Assembly (NCBI RefSeq): GCF_041146395.1 | Contig: NC_090995.1 | Location: 15,131,501-15,195,500 of the forward strand | DNA from: Eulemur rufifrons | Taxonomy: Eukaryota > Chordata > Mammalia > Primates > Lemuridae | DNA length: 64,000 nt | Reading direction: 5' to 3' | Shown: positions 36,905-48,744 of the stretch, in pieces | Numbering within the stretch: position 1 is the first letter of the stretch | Layout: each line of letters opens with the position of its first letter | The notes under the pieces: generated by a model | What the model was told of the DNA's origin: nothing | What the model saw: the letters and a program-made list of their open reading frames with translations, nothing else | The model's database searches: none | Position numbers and translations under genes: made by a program

Positions 36905-37040
36905 CAGCCTCGCTCAGTCGTCCAGAGATGGTACCAGGATCCCTGCTGTGCAACTGTGGAAACTCAGACTCAGCGATGGGAAGTGACTTCCCGGCTCACG
37001 TAACCACGACCCAAGACTCCTTTGCTTGTCAGGCTACGGT
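36905..37040 (-). mobile_element. MIR SINE (probable)
   Basis: Complement of the MIR core: 'CTGTGGAAACTCAGACTCAGCGATGGGAAGTGACTTCCCGGCTCACGTAACC'. Confidence 0.65.
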
Positions 37041-37104
37041 GCTGTTATCGTGCAGGCGCCGTGCACGTTGTATTCTGTGCCGACCGCTCTCCGGGAGCTG
37101 GGCC

Positions 37105-37285
37105 ACGTAGCTGGCCTGAAAAGCAGCACAATATCGTGGAAACAGGAAGGGCTTTGGAATCGGGGACTTTGTTGCGTTGCCCTAGATAGTGTTGAAACTT
37201 CTTTGAATCTTTGTTTCCTCATCTGTGCCGTGGGGAGATGGTAATAACAGTGCCTCCTCCACGGTTACAACACATAACACACATA
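37105..37285 (+). mobile_element. MIR SINE
   Basis: 'GGAAGGGCTTTGGAATCGGGGAC', 'CTTCTTTGAATCTTTGTTTCCTCATCTGTGCCGTGGGGAGATGGTAATAACAGTGCCTCC' match the MIR plus strand in order. It faces the MIR copy just upstream. Confidence 0.85.
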
Positions 37286-38059
37286 TTGTTAATATGGGAT
37301 CATCTATGAAAAACACTTCCTAGAGCATTCATTTCTCTGTCTTTCTCCTTCTCTTTCTTATTATGGACACTTTACCACGTTGCCTCTTTAGTCCAGGAAA
37401 AGTTTAATGTAAACATATTTTGCAATATTCCAGCTCCTTAGAAATCCGTAAACTATGTAACAAAGCGGTGGCTCTTCCTTCAGAGAGAATGAGATTAACC
37501 AGAGTATTTTATTCCCAAGCCATGCCGGATTACTATTGTTAGGATGCCAAGTCACCCCAATCGAGAAACAACCTTGTCTTCATTTGTTCAAATAGAATAT
37601 ATCAATACATAAAGGCACACTCTGATGAAAGGATTAGTTGTAATCGTGGGATACTTGTGCACAGCATAAAAATAAAAATGTAATATAAGACACCTTACAA
37701 TTCTTCTACCAACCTCATCACAAAACAATTTCTCTCTGACCTCCCTTCTCTTTAGTCCCCACTGGTAACCACGATTGTGCGAGTTCAGTATCTCAAGTAT
37801 ACCCTCATCATCCTCCCTCTCTCCTCTTCCCTGTCCAGAGGCTTAGCAACCCCAATCTCCAGCATTGACAGCTGACAATTCTGAGACCTCTCCAGTTTTT
37901 TATTGGGCACAACTATTTATCTCTTTGAGATTAAACCCCGACTTTCCAACCACGTTCAGTCTCTCTCCAACTGGGATTCTCATCTGGGCAGGAAACCACC
38001 ATTCCCCTCCCAGGATCTTCTGGAAATATAGGAGACTGTTGTCTAGTTTTCAGAATGAC
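37286..38059. other. Single-copy AT-rich DNA
   Basis: Pyrimidine-rich text at 37720-37860 may be a decayed L2, but I cannot establish it. No gene. Confidence 0.4.
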
Positions 38060-39130
38060 AGGGACCAAGTTCAGCAAGATGGCAGGATGTAAGATCAATC
38101 TGCAAAAAGCAACTGTATTTCTATAGACCAGCAATAAACATTCTGAAAATAAACAATTCTGACTATGATAGCACCAAAAAGAGTAAAACCCTTGGAAATA
38201 AATTTGTCCAGAGGAATGTAACACAGGCATACTCGAAACTATAAAACACTGTTGAATAAAATTAAAGAACTGAGTAAAAGGAAAACTATCCCCTGTACAT
38301 GGATTAGAAGACTCAGTATTGTTAAGATGGAAATAACCCCCAACCTGGCTTACAGATTCAGTACAATCCCTAATCAATACCCCAACCTCCTCTTTTATAG
38401 ATATCAGCGTCAGATCCTAAACTTTACGAGGAAATTTAAGGAACCCAGAATAGAAAAAACAAGCTTGACAACGAACAAATTTGGAGGACTCACACTCCCT
38501 GACTTCAAAATTTGCTACAAATCTACAGGGATCAAGACTGTCTACTAGTGGCATAGGGATGGCCACGTAGCTCAGTGGAAAGAATTTACATCTAGAAATG
38601 AACCCTTCCATTTAAGGTTAATAAATTTTTGACAGGGGGTTCTGGACAATTGAATGGGAAGGAATAGTCTTTTCAATAAGTGATGCTGGGACAATTATTT
38701 AATAAATTTCCACAAGTAAAAACAAAAACAAAAAAAAAGTTGGATATCTACCTCACAATATAGATCAAAAAAAAAAAAAAAGCCTCCAAATGGATTGTAA
38801 AATAAATGTAAGAGCGAAAAGTATAAAACTGTTTGAAGAAAGCCTAAGAGTAAATTTCTGTAACCTTGGATTAGACGATATTTTCTTAAGAGAGGACACC
38901 AAACATACAAATAGAGAAAAGAAAAATAGGTAAACAGACTTCTCCAAAATTAAAAACTTTTATACTTCAAAGATCGCCATCAAGAAAACGACAAGAGTGC
39001 ACAGAGTGGGAGAACATATTTGCAAATCGCGGATCTGGTAACAAGCTGGTAGCCAAAATATATAAAGAGCTCTTAAAACTCAATAATAAGAAATTCCATT
39101 TACAAATGGGCAAAGGATTTGAGTAAATAG
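38060..39130 (+). pseudogene. L1 ORF2 C-terminal relic
   Basis: About 1.07 kb of an L1 reverse-transcriptase gene, downstream of the catalytic core. It has 'ATTTCTATAGACCAGCAATAAAC', 'GTAAAACCCTTGGAAATAAATTTG', 'ACATGGATTAGAAGACTCAGTATTG', 'GGAGGACTCACACTCCCTGACTTC', 'GGGATCAAGACTGT' and 'TACAAATGGGCAAAGGATTTGA', all in L1 order. The reading frame survives for only 98 codons at 38252-38548 and is otherwise broken, with an A15 tract at 38767-38781. Both ends are truncated, and no 3' UTR or A-tail is attached. Dead element. Confidence 0.93.
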
Positions 39131-39689
39131 TTTTTGCCATGTCACAGCCCACGTGTGGCTCCACCAGCTTGGCCGCACTCATCACTCTCTCCGGCAAAAG
39201 ATTTGGTGAGATACACAATTGATGCAAATGAGGTTTTTAGATTAGCCACACTCCCTCTTCCTACCACGACCGTGGATCATCAAGAACCGGCTGTGCAAAG
39301 AGCACACAGCATGCGATGAGGCATCAGAGAAGGAAATCTTCACGTATAAAAATCACTAGGCATGTTTCAAACGGAGCATCGAGTAGAAAGCAGAGCCTAT
39401 GAAAGACGGTGTTTTCTCGTTAACGTTGCTTGACGCTTTCGGAAATGTCTCGAGAGAAATGATCCTAAAAATTACGATAGTAATTCATCCACACATTTCA
39501 CAGTGGCGAAACACCTTTATTCGGTTTATGGTGTCTAAAGGCTATACGGTGATCTAGTGGTGTGGTCGGCAACCAATCCATCCAAAAACGCGTGTAATTA
39601 AAGTCTCCAACAGAGTAGCAAGTAGCACGGAGGGTCTGAAGATGGTAAAACACTTTATTGGAGAGGCGGAAAAGCAAGTCGATTATTTT
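39131..39689. other. Single-copy DNA
   Basis: Balanced text with 'TTGATGCAAATGAGG' (an octamer-like ATGCAAAT at 39223-39230) and CpG-containing words. It could be a regulatory block; no gene is seen. Confidence 0.4.
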
Positions 39690-40560
39690 GGTTTAACAAG
39701 ACTAATTCTAGGACAAGGGAATTCCCAACGTGTTAGGAGAGGACAGAGGGGACATTTATTCAAGTCTGGCTCATGCAGAGAAGCCTTGTTACAGGACGTG
39801 ATAGCTGAGTTAAGTAGTAAGGGACGATGAGGAGTTAGACGGTTAAGAAAAGGGAGAGGTCATTGTGCACAGAAATAAGAACATGAGCGAAAGCATGGAG
39901 AACTGGGAGAACTTGACGTTTAGGGACAACGGGAAACAGTTCCCTGTCCTTAATTCTGAAGTGTGAATCATACAGAATCAGGGAAGGAGAAAAGCCACAT
40001 AATCTCCCTAACTCCCTTTGCTAAGAAGCTTGGGCTTGAGCCAGCAAATGATAAAAAGCCACTGAAGTCCTTGACTGTGAGTGATGTGGTTAAACTGGTG
40101 CTATAAATTGATCGTTCCAGACAGGCAGGGTGGGGAAGAACGTTTGCACAAGGGAAACAAACCTGTTGAAACTGTCAAGGAAGCTACGGGGGCGAACATT
40201 GTAGCCAAACAAAGATAGTTCGGGTAAGGAGGAAGGAGAAGGCTTGAGACATATTTGGAAGACAAATTGCCAGGACTATTGAATACTTGAATAGAGTAGG
40301 AGCGGCCAAGGGAAGGAAAGACCATAATTATTTCCAGGATTCCAGACAGGAAACACGGAAGAAGGAACAAGCGGAGGAGACGCGGTGATTGACGAGTCCA
40401 GTACTGGCGTGTGGAAGCTGTCCAAGCGGAAATGACAAGCGTGCATTTGCATCCTCAAACGTGAGGCTTAGGTAAAATAAGAGCTGAGGATACACATTTG
40501 GGAGTCATCAACCTAGGAATTCAAATTATGAGAGAGAATGAACCACCCAAGGAGACGGTG
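39690..40560 (-). mobile_element. L2/CR1-clade LINE relic
   Basis: The plus strand reads like the complement of an L2-type body: 'GAGCGAAAGCATGGAGAACTGG', 'AGAAGCTTGGGCTTGAGCC', 'AAATGATAAAAAGCCACTGAAG', 'AGTGATGTGGTTAAACTGGTG', 'TTTGGGAGTCATCAACCTAGG'. Frames are broken; an 89-codon frame is not a gene. Edges and clade are approximate. Confidence 0.75.
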
Positions 40561-40568
40561 TAAAATAC

Positions 40569-40680
40569 TGGTTCTCAACTCTGGCTGCACAATGGAGTCA
40601 ATAGAAAAGATACTTACGTCAATGCATTAAATCAGAATTTACGGGGCACAGCCAGGGTCTGGAATTACTGCATTAAGTAA
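40569..40680 (+). mobile_element. MER5A-like hAT fragment
   Basis: Begins 'CTGGTTCTCAACTCTGGCTGCACAATGGAGTCA' and contains 'TTAAATCAGAATTTACGGGGCACAGCCAGGGTCTGGAATTAC', the order seen in MER5-type short hAT elements. The right terminal repeat is lost. Confidence 0.7.
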
Positions 40681-41289
40681 AAATAAAGGTGGGTCCAAGA
40701 CTGCAAGCCCATGAAGAAAACCAAAAAGAAATGGTCCAAGGGTATGATGAGAACCAGGAGAAAAAAAATACACCACTACTTTTATACTCCAGATTGCATT
40801 CATTAGAACAGGACAAATAGGACATAACCATTGGTTTAAAAATAGATACTGTGATTTACTAACATCATTTCCAAAATCCTTGATCCCCACAATAGAATCC
40901 CACTTCACGAGCTCCAGTTCTATTTTACCAATATAGAATCAACTAACTCGTCATGCCTCATCATAAATGGGTTCCCCAAACGTACACGGCACAGCATATA
41001 TTATTTTAACTAATCAGGTATATTTAATAATTATAAGAAGGCCAAAATAAAGTTAACCTTTTACAGAACAAATATTTTCTTCTGGAGGATTTATCTGTCT
41101 AGCAATTTTATTTTTCTGTGCATTTTTCTTAAAGGGCTGTTAGCTGGAGGATGGGGTAGAACTTGAATATATTACAAAGTGAAATTTAAAATCTGATTGT
41201 ACATATTTGTATCTACGCTATTCAGCACCCAAGGTATCAATCACGTGTTTGTTCCCCAAAATGATATTACAGTTTTATCGATCAAGGCA
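40681..41289. other. Single-copy AT-rich DNA
   Basis: No gene or recognised repeat. An 89-codon minus frame at 40639-40908 has no domain and starts within the MER5A-like piece. Confidence 0.45.
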
Positions 41290-41540
41290 CTATAAATACA
41301 CTACTTTCAGATGCAACTGAAAATGTGATTATGACCCCAATTTAAGTATTAATTTTCATCCATTTCAGCAACTGGCAGGGTCCATCAATTATACCATTAG
41401 CTGCCCAGCAATTGCAGCTGCAAAAAGCAGAATGAGTGTTTGAGTTACTGTCACTCACCTGAAATCTCACAGCTCTAATTAGTGAGCCAGGACAGCTGTC
41501 AACACTAAATGCCAAGCGACCGGCCTGAGAAAACGGCATC
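41290..41540. promoter_or_regulatory. Candidate conserved non-coding block
   Basis: A dense cluster of factor-binding words in single-copy DNA: 'AAGTATTAATTTTCATCC', 'CATCAATTATACCATTAGC', CAGCTG E-boxes at 41415-41420 and 41493-41498, TAATTAG at 41476-41482, and 'GTTACTGTCACTCACCTG'. No recognised repeat overlaps. By style this is among the most enhancer-like pieces of the window, but conservation was not tested. Confidence 0.45.
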
Positions 41541-41787
41541 TCCCAACTTTTTCCTAGACTCGCTCATCCAGCATTATTGTGTCCTTTCTTCCCAGTGCAG
41601 AATTCAAACTGTCAGAAAGAAAACGCTTTATGTTGATTTCTGGCAACAGTTGTTAACAAGTCAGAAGAACATCGGTCAGACAGATCCCTCAAACCCACCT
41701 GCGGTCTACAGCGAGGTTGTTTCCTACCCCCCTTTGCCTCGCCTCTTTGCTTTTGCAAATCCTGGTACTGCAGTTACTAGTTAACTT
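41541..41787. other. Single-copy DNA
   Basis: A 91-codon frame spans most of it with no domain. No gene is supported. Confidence 0.4.
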
Positions 41788-41945
41788 ATTTACTGTAACA
41801 TCTTTTGAGAACTTTGTGCGTGCCAGACACGTGGCCAGGTACTGTGCACACACAGATAAGTATTAGAGTTTCTCAGTCTCAGGGCAGTTACATTCAAAAT
41901 GGGAAGATGAACACATTGACAAACAGTCCATAAATTAAAGAAGAA
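41788..41945 (-). mobile_element. L2-like fragment (probable)
   Basis: 'GAACTTTGTGCGTGCCAGACACGTGGCCAGGTACTGTGCACAC', 'CAGGGCAGTTACATTC', 'TGGGAAGATGAACACATTGACAAACAG' follow the familiar complement of the L2 3' region in order. Confidence 0.6.
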
Positions 41946-42603
41946 AAACACAGCACATCCCTCCTTGTCCTTCCAGAAAAATCTATGATTCTGATGTCTT
42001 CCATGTATCGGCGACTTCGTGTTCATCAAAGATTGTCTCTGCTACTGTAACCTCAGTAATTCGACGATGATACTTCAGTGGAAGACCATCTGCGATTTAA
42101 AGCGTTATTGCCAAGAACGCGGAGACTCGGCACTTTCATTTGGGCCATATCCTAGATGCTTTTCTCAGCTTCATTTCCTCGGTTTTGGGGGGCAACACGT
42201 GCAGAACCCGATGCAAGGCAGCAGAACCCCTGTCTCAAGTTCGCTTGGAAGCAAACGTTTCCAGAGGGAGCCCGTGAGCGGGGTTGGAGCTGGGGCAGCT
42301 GCCCCGGGGCTCCCGGCCTGCTCCGGCCACTCCGCCGCCCTGGGACCCAGAGGGACCTTCCAGCACGGATACAAAAACGAAAAGACATAAGTGAGGGAAG
42401 AAACAGGGGAAAGAATGAAGAAGAAAAATGAACCAAGACGGAAAATGGGCAAACAAATGCTTCACATCAGACAGAATGTTTCTCTGGAACAAGCCTTTCT
42501 TAATCCTCTGCTTCCGACTATGGAATTCCTAGCTACGTGGCCAGTGGAAAAAAGAAACCAGAAACTAAAGAAAACATCACTGAAACTGTTGACTTCATTC
42601 TGC
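41946..42603. other. Single-copy DNA with GC-rich patch at 42240-42360
   Basis: The patch has several CpGs and the palindromic CAGCTGCCCCGGGGC area. Overlapping frames of 85-123 codons on both strands reflect the high GC content, and none has a known domain. Too short and isolated to call a CpG island. Confidence 0.45.
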
Positions 42604-42950
42604 TATTTTTATTTATTTCTTTATTTATTTTGAGACAGTCTCACTCTGTTGCCCGGGCTAGAGTGCCGTGGCGTCAGCCTTGCTCACAGCAACCTCAAAC
42701 TCCTGGGCTCAAGCGATCCTCCTGCCTCAGCCTCCCGAGTAGCTGGGACTACAGGCATGCACCACCATGCCCGGCTAATTTTTTCTATATACATTTTTAG
42801 TTGTCCAGCTAATTTATTTCTATTTCTTTTAGTAGAGACGGGGTCTCACTCTTGCTCAGGCTGGTCTTGAACTCCTGACCTCAAGAGCGATCCTCCCGTC
42901 TCAGCCTCCCAGAGTGCTGGGATGACAGGCGTGAGCCACCGCGCCTGGCC
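42604..42950 (-). mobile_element. Alu dimer, strepsirrhine type
   Basis: Minus-strand Alu with a (TTTA)n-like tail at 42606-42631 and the start-box complement at 42941-42950. It ends the long Alu-free stretch. Confidence 0.95.
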
Positions 42951-43752
42951 CACATTTACTCTTAATCGCCTTTACTCCAAGTTCATGGTGTTGAGTTCTC
43001 ACTAATATAGTTGCATTAAATTGCCAGACTGTGTTAATTTAAAATATCTAGGAAAAGATAAAAGAAAAAAACCACTCTAAAATTAAATGACCAAAAAAAG
43101 TTAAAACTTAACCCAGTTGAATAGTCAAGAGAGATCCATTTTCTGTGAATATACGTAATTAGAATTGAACAAACTGAAAAAATTCTAGTTTTAAATTTAC
43201 CATTTGCATTTGGGAAATGGTGATTTATGCTAAGGAAACCAGTGTGGAAATAGGGAGAATAAGGGAAAGATAGAGAAAATTCTAAGAGCTGTGAGTGAAT
43301 CAGCAAACCGGTCATCACTCATGTATATATTATATACGACTGCACAAGTATTAGACGAAAATAAGTCAAAGTTCCTCCAAAAATATATTGTCCACAGTTG
43401 TATGTATGGTTGCTTAAATGGTTTGGAAGAAAATCATGTTCAATGATACTTTGCATGTCAATAAAGTACACCCTTCAGTTCCCAGGAAACGGGGAAAAAA
43501 AATTCCAAATTTCAGGAGTCAGGTAAAATGAACTTTAAAGAAAATATTCTGTAAATATTTTTAATCAATTTTTGTATAACATTCATAACATTCAGTTTAA
43601 ATCAAATATTATATTTTTTTTGTTTATAAAGTTACTGACATTTTTAGGGGTTTGAGTTAGGAGTAGAAAACTGCAATTGCTTGTTCTTTCATTGTAACCC
43701 AAGACCTCTAAACCATTAATCACTTAAAAAAGTTTAAAAAAATATTTTATTG
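42951..43752. other. Single-copy AT-rich DNA
   Basis: No gene or known repeat. A 94-codon minus frame at 43034-43318 has no domain. Confidence 0.45.
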
Positions 43753-44078
43753 GGCTGGGCGCGGTGGCTCACGCCTGTAATCCTAGCACTCTGGGAGGCC
43801 GAGGCAGGAGGATCGCTCGAGGTCAGGAGTTCGAGACCAGCCTGAGCAAGAGCGAGACCCCCATCTCTACTAAAAAAAAATAGAAAGAAATGATCTTGAC
43901 AGCTAAAAATATATATAGAAAAAAAATTAGCCGGGCGTGGTGGCGCATGCCTGTAGTCCCAGCTACTCGGGAGGCTGAGGCAGGAGGATGGCTTGAGCCC
44001 AGGAGTCTGAGGTTGCTGTGAGCGAGGCTGACGCCACGGCACTCTAGCCCAAGCAACAGAGTAAGACTCTGTCTCCAA
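43753..44078 (+). mobile_element. Alu dimer, strepsirrhine type
   Basis: Full-length Alu whose short tail CCAAAATATGTG runs into a TA repeat. A 114-codon antisense frame is Alu-derived. Confidence 0.95.
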
Positions 44079-44085
44079 AATATGT

Positions 44086-44112
44086 GTTTATATATATATA
44101 TATATATATATT
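44086..44112. repeat. (TA)n microsatellite
   Basis: About 12 TA units directly after the Alu tail, perhaps grown from it. Confidence 0.95.
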
Positions 44113-45439
44113 ATTGGCAATTCTTTATATTATTTATAAAATACCATTTTTTGAATACACCAAATGCCCCAAATATAGTTTAAGCCTATAGCATAAAATA
44201 TAAAGTTGGATACTCAAATGAATTGTATGTAGTAGCCTTAGGGGAAACCGTTAAGACCTGAATCCTAAGTTCTTACTGTAAAATACTTTCTGGATTCGCA
44301 GTTGTTAAAATCTTCCAGGTTTTCTTCACCTTCCTTCCCCAACCTATCACTTCCTCTCCACCCATTGACGATCTGCATTTCTATAAAATGACAGCCAACA
44401 TAAATGATATATGATCATAAATAAATTAAGTGATTCCACCAGCAGCACATGGAAATTACTTTATACCTACATACTGTCGAGCATTATGTTTGGGACAGAT
44501 GGCTTCTTTAGGCTTGGTCTCCTCTGGGGTAGCGGAGATAGTTGGATTAGAATTCTGGATGTTAAAAAAAAAAAAAAAAAAACATAAAAATAGACTCCAG
44601 CTTTAATTGAGGAAGGAGTACATGGGTCGTTTATTGTCTCACATGATTATTTTCCTGACCATGTGTCTTGCGTCAACATGGATTATTTATATTTAAAGGG
44701 ATATTTAAGATGCAAGATTCATCATCATGCTGCAAAAAGATAAAATGCTTTCATGTTTCAGTGGGTTCGTTTCATGTTTAACAAGATGCTTTTAAAAGAA
44801 ACAATGGTGGCTTGGTTCCTTGCTTAATCAGGGAACTAAAATGAAAGAATAAAGAGTTCTGACTTGTGTCTTCCTCTGAATATCCTGGTGAATAAGACAA
44901 AGCCATTTGTGTTGCTGTTTCCTCAACTAGAAAAATATATGTGGAGGTTTATTTCCCTGAGGGGGAATACTGAGAAGCCTGTTCTACTCAGGAAAGACAA
45001 AGGGCCAACAGAGGCTGTTAAGAAAAATGAGGCCCAAAGTGTCAAACCCACAAGTCATGCCAATAGCTTTTTGGCCTAAGAATAATTTAGGATGAGTTAC
45101 ATGTTATATAAAATAATGACTGACAATAGTTTAAAATCCTTCTCTAAATAACATTCTTCAATAGCTATGTCAATATCAATAATGAATACCCATCAACATT
45201 AGTAAAAATAATTTTTATTTTTTTAAATAGCAATTATTTTATTTTATTTTTTCAAAGCTACCTTTGTATATTTTCTTTTTTTATTTATTCTTTTTGCAGT
45301 TATTTTAAAAATAAGAAATTATATTATGATGTTTGCACTAGTAAAGACACAATGTGGTAGAGTAGGGAAAATAAAATATTTTGGAATAACATTATCAGGA
45401 AATATACAGAAAATAACATAAATGGAAATCATTAAGATT
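44113..45439. other. Single-copy AT-rich DNA
   Basis: An A20 run lies at 44563-44582. A 71-codon frame at 44864-45079 has no known domain. The part at 45190-45300 is T/A-rich and low in complexity. Confidence 0.45.
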
Positions 45440-46430
45440 TTCCTAAGTGGGAAGACTGAGAAGATAAAGTAGTTAATTCTACCCAAAGCAATCTATGCAG
45501 TTAATGTACTCTTGGTCAAAATGTCATTAGAATTTATGTGGTTTTTTTTTTTTTTTTTAAGATGACAAAATTATCTTTAAGACTAAATTTAAAAACTATT
45601 GAAAAGAAAGACTGATGAAGAATTAATATGCTCACCAAGTGTTAAAACATGATATAAAGTCATAATAACAATTAAGTTAGTGTGATACTGATGGAGGAAT
45701 GGATAAATAAATCAATAAAACAAAACAAAGGCTCAGAAATATTCTACGAAGATGGAAAACACAGCAACACAAACCAATAGGGAAGTGCTAAGCAATGGCT
45801 TTGCAATCACATACGAGCTACGTGGAAAACCATATTTACATACTGACCTCATACATTAGACAAAATTAAATTTTAGATGAATTAAACTGCTAATAAAAAT
45901 TTAAATATTTGTACAGAAGAAAATAGAGGCTATATTTATCTCTCCATGCTTAAAACAGTGGAAGAAAAACAAGGAAAGATATGTCTTGCTTAACTACATA
46001 GAAATAAACATTTTCTGTGTAGCAAAAACAACACATGGAAAATCAAGAGTCACACATAACCAGAGAAACTGAAAAGGGTAAAAAATTTTCCACATATAAT
46101 GAAGCACATAAATGCAGAAAAAAGAACATCAATGAGTAGTTTAAATTACCCCATTGATCAGAAAACTGTCAGAAGAAAAAATGTTAATTTCTTTATCAAA
46201 TTGCAAATATAATTGAGATATCATTCATGTAACTGTAAAGTTATCAAAGATTTTAAGAGAATATTACAGAGCATGAAATAAAGAAAGGTATTCTGTTCAG
46301 AGTAAAATGGAAACAGTTCAGGGGGAGATCAGTTTGACAACTTGCTTCAAAAGCTTCAGAAAGATCTTTATCTTCTCGCAACTATTTTATTTCTAAGAAT
46401 AAGAAAATAATCATATATAAACAAAGATTT
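45440..46430 (+). mobile_element. L1M/HAL1-like ORF2 relic, part 1
   Basis: Broken L1 ORF2 text: 'CAATCTATGCAGTTAATGTAC', 'TGGTCAAAATGTCATTAG', 'GTTAGTGTGATACTGATGGAGGAATGG', 'GCTCAGAAATATTCTACGAAG', 'TGCTTAACTACATAGAAATAAACATTTTCTGTGTAGC'. A T18 tract interrupts it at 45542-45559. It is split by the Alu at 46431 and resumes at 46742. Confidence 0.75.
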
Positions 46431-46730
46431 GGGCCAGGTGTGGTGGCTCATGCCTATAATCCTAGCACTCTGGGAGGCCGAGGCGGGTAGATCGTTTGAG
46501 CTCAGGAGTTCGAGACCAGCCTGAGCAAGAGCTAGACTCCGCCTCTACTAAAAATAGAAAGAAATTATATGGACAACTAAAAATATATATAGAAAAAATT
46601 AGCCAGGCATGGTGGCGCAGGCCTGTAGTCCCAGCTACTCAGGAGGCTGAGGCAGGAGGATCGCTTGAGCCCAGGAGTTTGAGGTTGCTGTGAGCTAGGC
46701 TGACGCCACGGCACTCACTCTAGCCCGGGC
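46431..46730 (+). mobile_element. Alu lacking its A-tail, with perfect target-site duplication
   Basis: The element starts GGGCCAGGTGTGGTGGC and stops at 'CTCTAGCCCGGGC', about 25 bp before the usual 3' end, with no A-tail. A perfect 11-bp direct repeat AACAAAGATTT flanks it (46420-46430 and 46731-46741). The interrupted L1 reads on across the join. Confidence 0.93.
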
Positions 46731-46741
46731 AACAAAGATTT

Positions 46742-47085
46742 ACGCATACAGATGTTTGGTGTAGCATTAGTGATAGCAGTGAAAAAAATGGACATAGTAC
46801 ATACGTCTATGACATATGTCTATGTACATATGGATTAATAAATTGTTATGTTATAAAGTAAAAATATGGTATAATTATAAACAGAATTGCAAAATCACGA
46901 ATAATTACATGAAAAAGTATTTATTACATATGTCTATGTACATATGGATTAATCAATTGTTATGTTATAAAGTAGAAATATGGTATCATTATAAATGGAA
47001 TTGCAAAATCACAAATAATTACATGAAAAAGTATTTACATCAAAGGCTAAACCAAAAAGAAAACATAAATGAATATGTAGTATAA
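46742..47085 (+). mobile_element. L1M/HAL1-like relic, part 2, with internal tandem duplication
   Basis: Continues the LINE with 'GTAGCATTAGTGATAGCAGTG' and 'GGATTAATAAATTGTTATG' text typical of the L1 3' region. It includes two copies of a 114-bp unit (next entry). An 89-codon frame over it is a by-product. Confidence 0.7.
46812..47035 (+). repeat. Two-copy tandem duplication, 114-bp unit
   Basis: Copy 1 is 46812-46925 and copy 2 46926-47035; both start ACATATGTCTATGTACATATGG. They differ at a handful of positions only, and copy 2 is a few bases shorter at its end. Since 114 is a multiple of three, an open frame reads the same about 38-residue peptide twice. Confidence 0.95.
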
Positions 47086-48138
47086 TCTCCTGCATGCTGT
47101 ACTCTGCCCAAGATCAAATAAAGAGCATCTCTGGGTAATGACTTTTTCTCCTTTCTTACACTCTCGTATACCTCCTGAACTTGCCACAATGATCAAATAT
47201 TACTTATATCATCAGAGATAAAAGTGGTATAAAGGAGAGTCAGCCCACCATTTCATCAGTGGTCTATTCTCCTGGGTAGTGAGTAAGTTAGTTAGTTAAT
47301 AAGGACTAGTTTTCAGGATCATTGAGGGAAACTGCTACCTGTGTGCTCACAGGGTGGAAGGGGCTACCTAGGTATCTGGCACCTCGTTCATAAGGGCACT
47401 AATCTCAATCAAATCACAAATTCAGAACAATGAACAGAAAACTTAATCTCAAGGTCTTTTTTAATTATTAATATGCCCCTACACCCCTGTCTAATGCATA
47501 ATGATAATCAATGATAGGGAAGAATAAAATATATCAAATAATTTTCTGAACAAAGATATAGTAGGATTGTTTCTATATAATTCTTTCAAATACTTATCAT
47601 TTCGAAAACCTTGAGATGATCTATTACTATTTACACAGCATTCAATCAGGAACTTAATTACAAATATAGAGCCATATTCTTTAGTGTTTCATAAATAAGA
47701 TACTGTACCAGGTAGTAATTGCTTGTACATATCTCCGATCTAGTTCTGTGAAGATTATAATTCACACACAAAGCAAAGTGTTCAGCTAACTAATCTCAAT
47801 TTTTTGAGGGCTCCTCATTGTGTCATTTTTATAGGTGTTAGTGGCAAGAAACTACTTGCTTATTTGAACTACTAGAATTAAAAGCAACGAGGCAGACTAT
47901 AGCTACATACAGTAAACAAATACTCAAAGTTTCTTCACAAAATCTTAAAATTTTACATAACCACAGCTTACAAATCTTATTTGAAAAATCTCTTGACATT
48001 CTACAAAATTAGAATAAAAGAACAGACCTCCATATCTTAAATTTAAAAGCTTATAGGTTGAAAAATGCTTTTTAAGCAAGGGAAGGTTTTCAAGGGATAG
48101 TGCTTAATTTTATTCAAAACAAAAACAAAGATAAAATA
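47086..48138. other. AT-rich DNA, partly perhaps old repeat
   Basis: Text at 47340-47410 ('GTGCTCACAGGGTGGAAGGGGC ... CATAAGGGCACTAATC') resembles part of a MaLR or L1 tail, but the match is too short to assign. No gene. Confidence 0.4.
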
Positions 48139-48150
48139 TGTCTATTACAT

Positions 48151-48502
<352 letters not shown>

Positions 48503-48512
48503 TCTATTACAT

Positions 48513-48720
48513 ACCTAGCCAGCTAGTGAAATAAACTTCAGTAAAGTTGCAGGATACAGCATATAAAAACTAGTTGTAATTCTATATGCCAACAATAAAT
48601 TATCTGAAAAAAAAAATTTTAAATCCCATTTAAAATAGCATCAAAAAAATACTTAGGAATAAATTTAACCAAGGAGGTGAAGGATCTGTACACTGAAAAT
48701 TATAAAACTTGATGAAAGAA
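48513..48720 (+). mobile_element. L1 ORF2 fragment
   Basis: 'GTTGCAGGATACAGCATATAAAAAC', 'TTCTATATGCCAACAATAAATTATC', 'AAATACTTAGGAATAAATTTAACCAAGGAGGTGAA', 'CACTGAAAATTATAAAAC' follow L1 ORF2 order and match the same region as 38080-38280. The frame is broken. Confidence 0.88.
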
Positions 48721-48744
48721 TTTGAAGGGGGTCCTGAGGGAGAA

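Noticed and set aside
46816..47085. 89-codon two-repeat protein
   Set aside because: It is an in-frame tandem duplication within a decayed L1-like element.
47340..47410. Possible MaLR or L1 tail fragment
   Set aside because: The similarity is limited to about 60 bp and fits more than one family.
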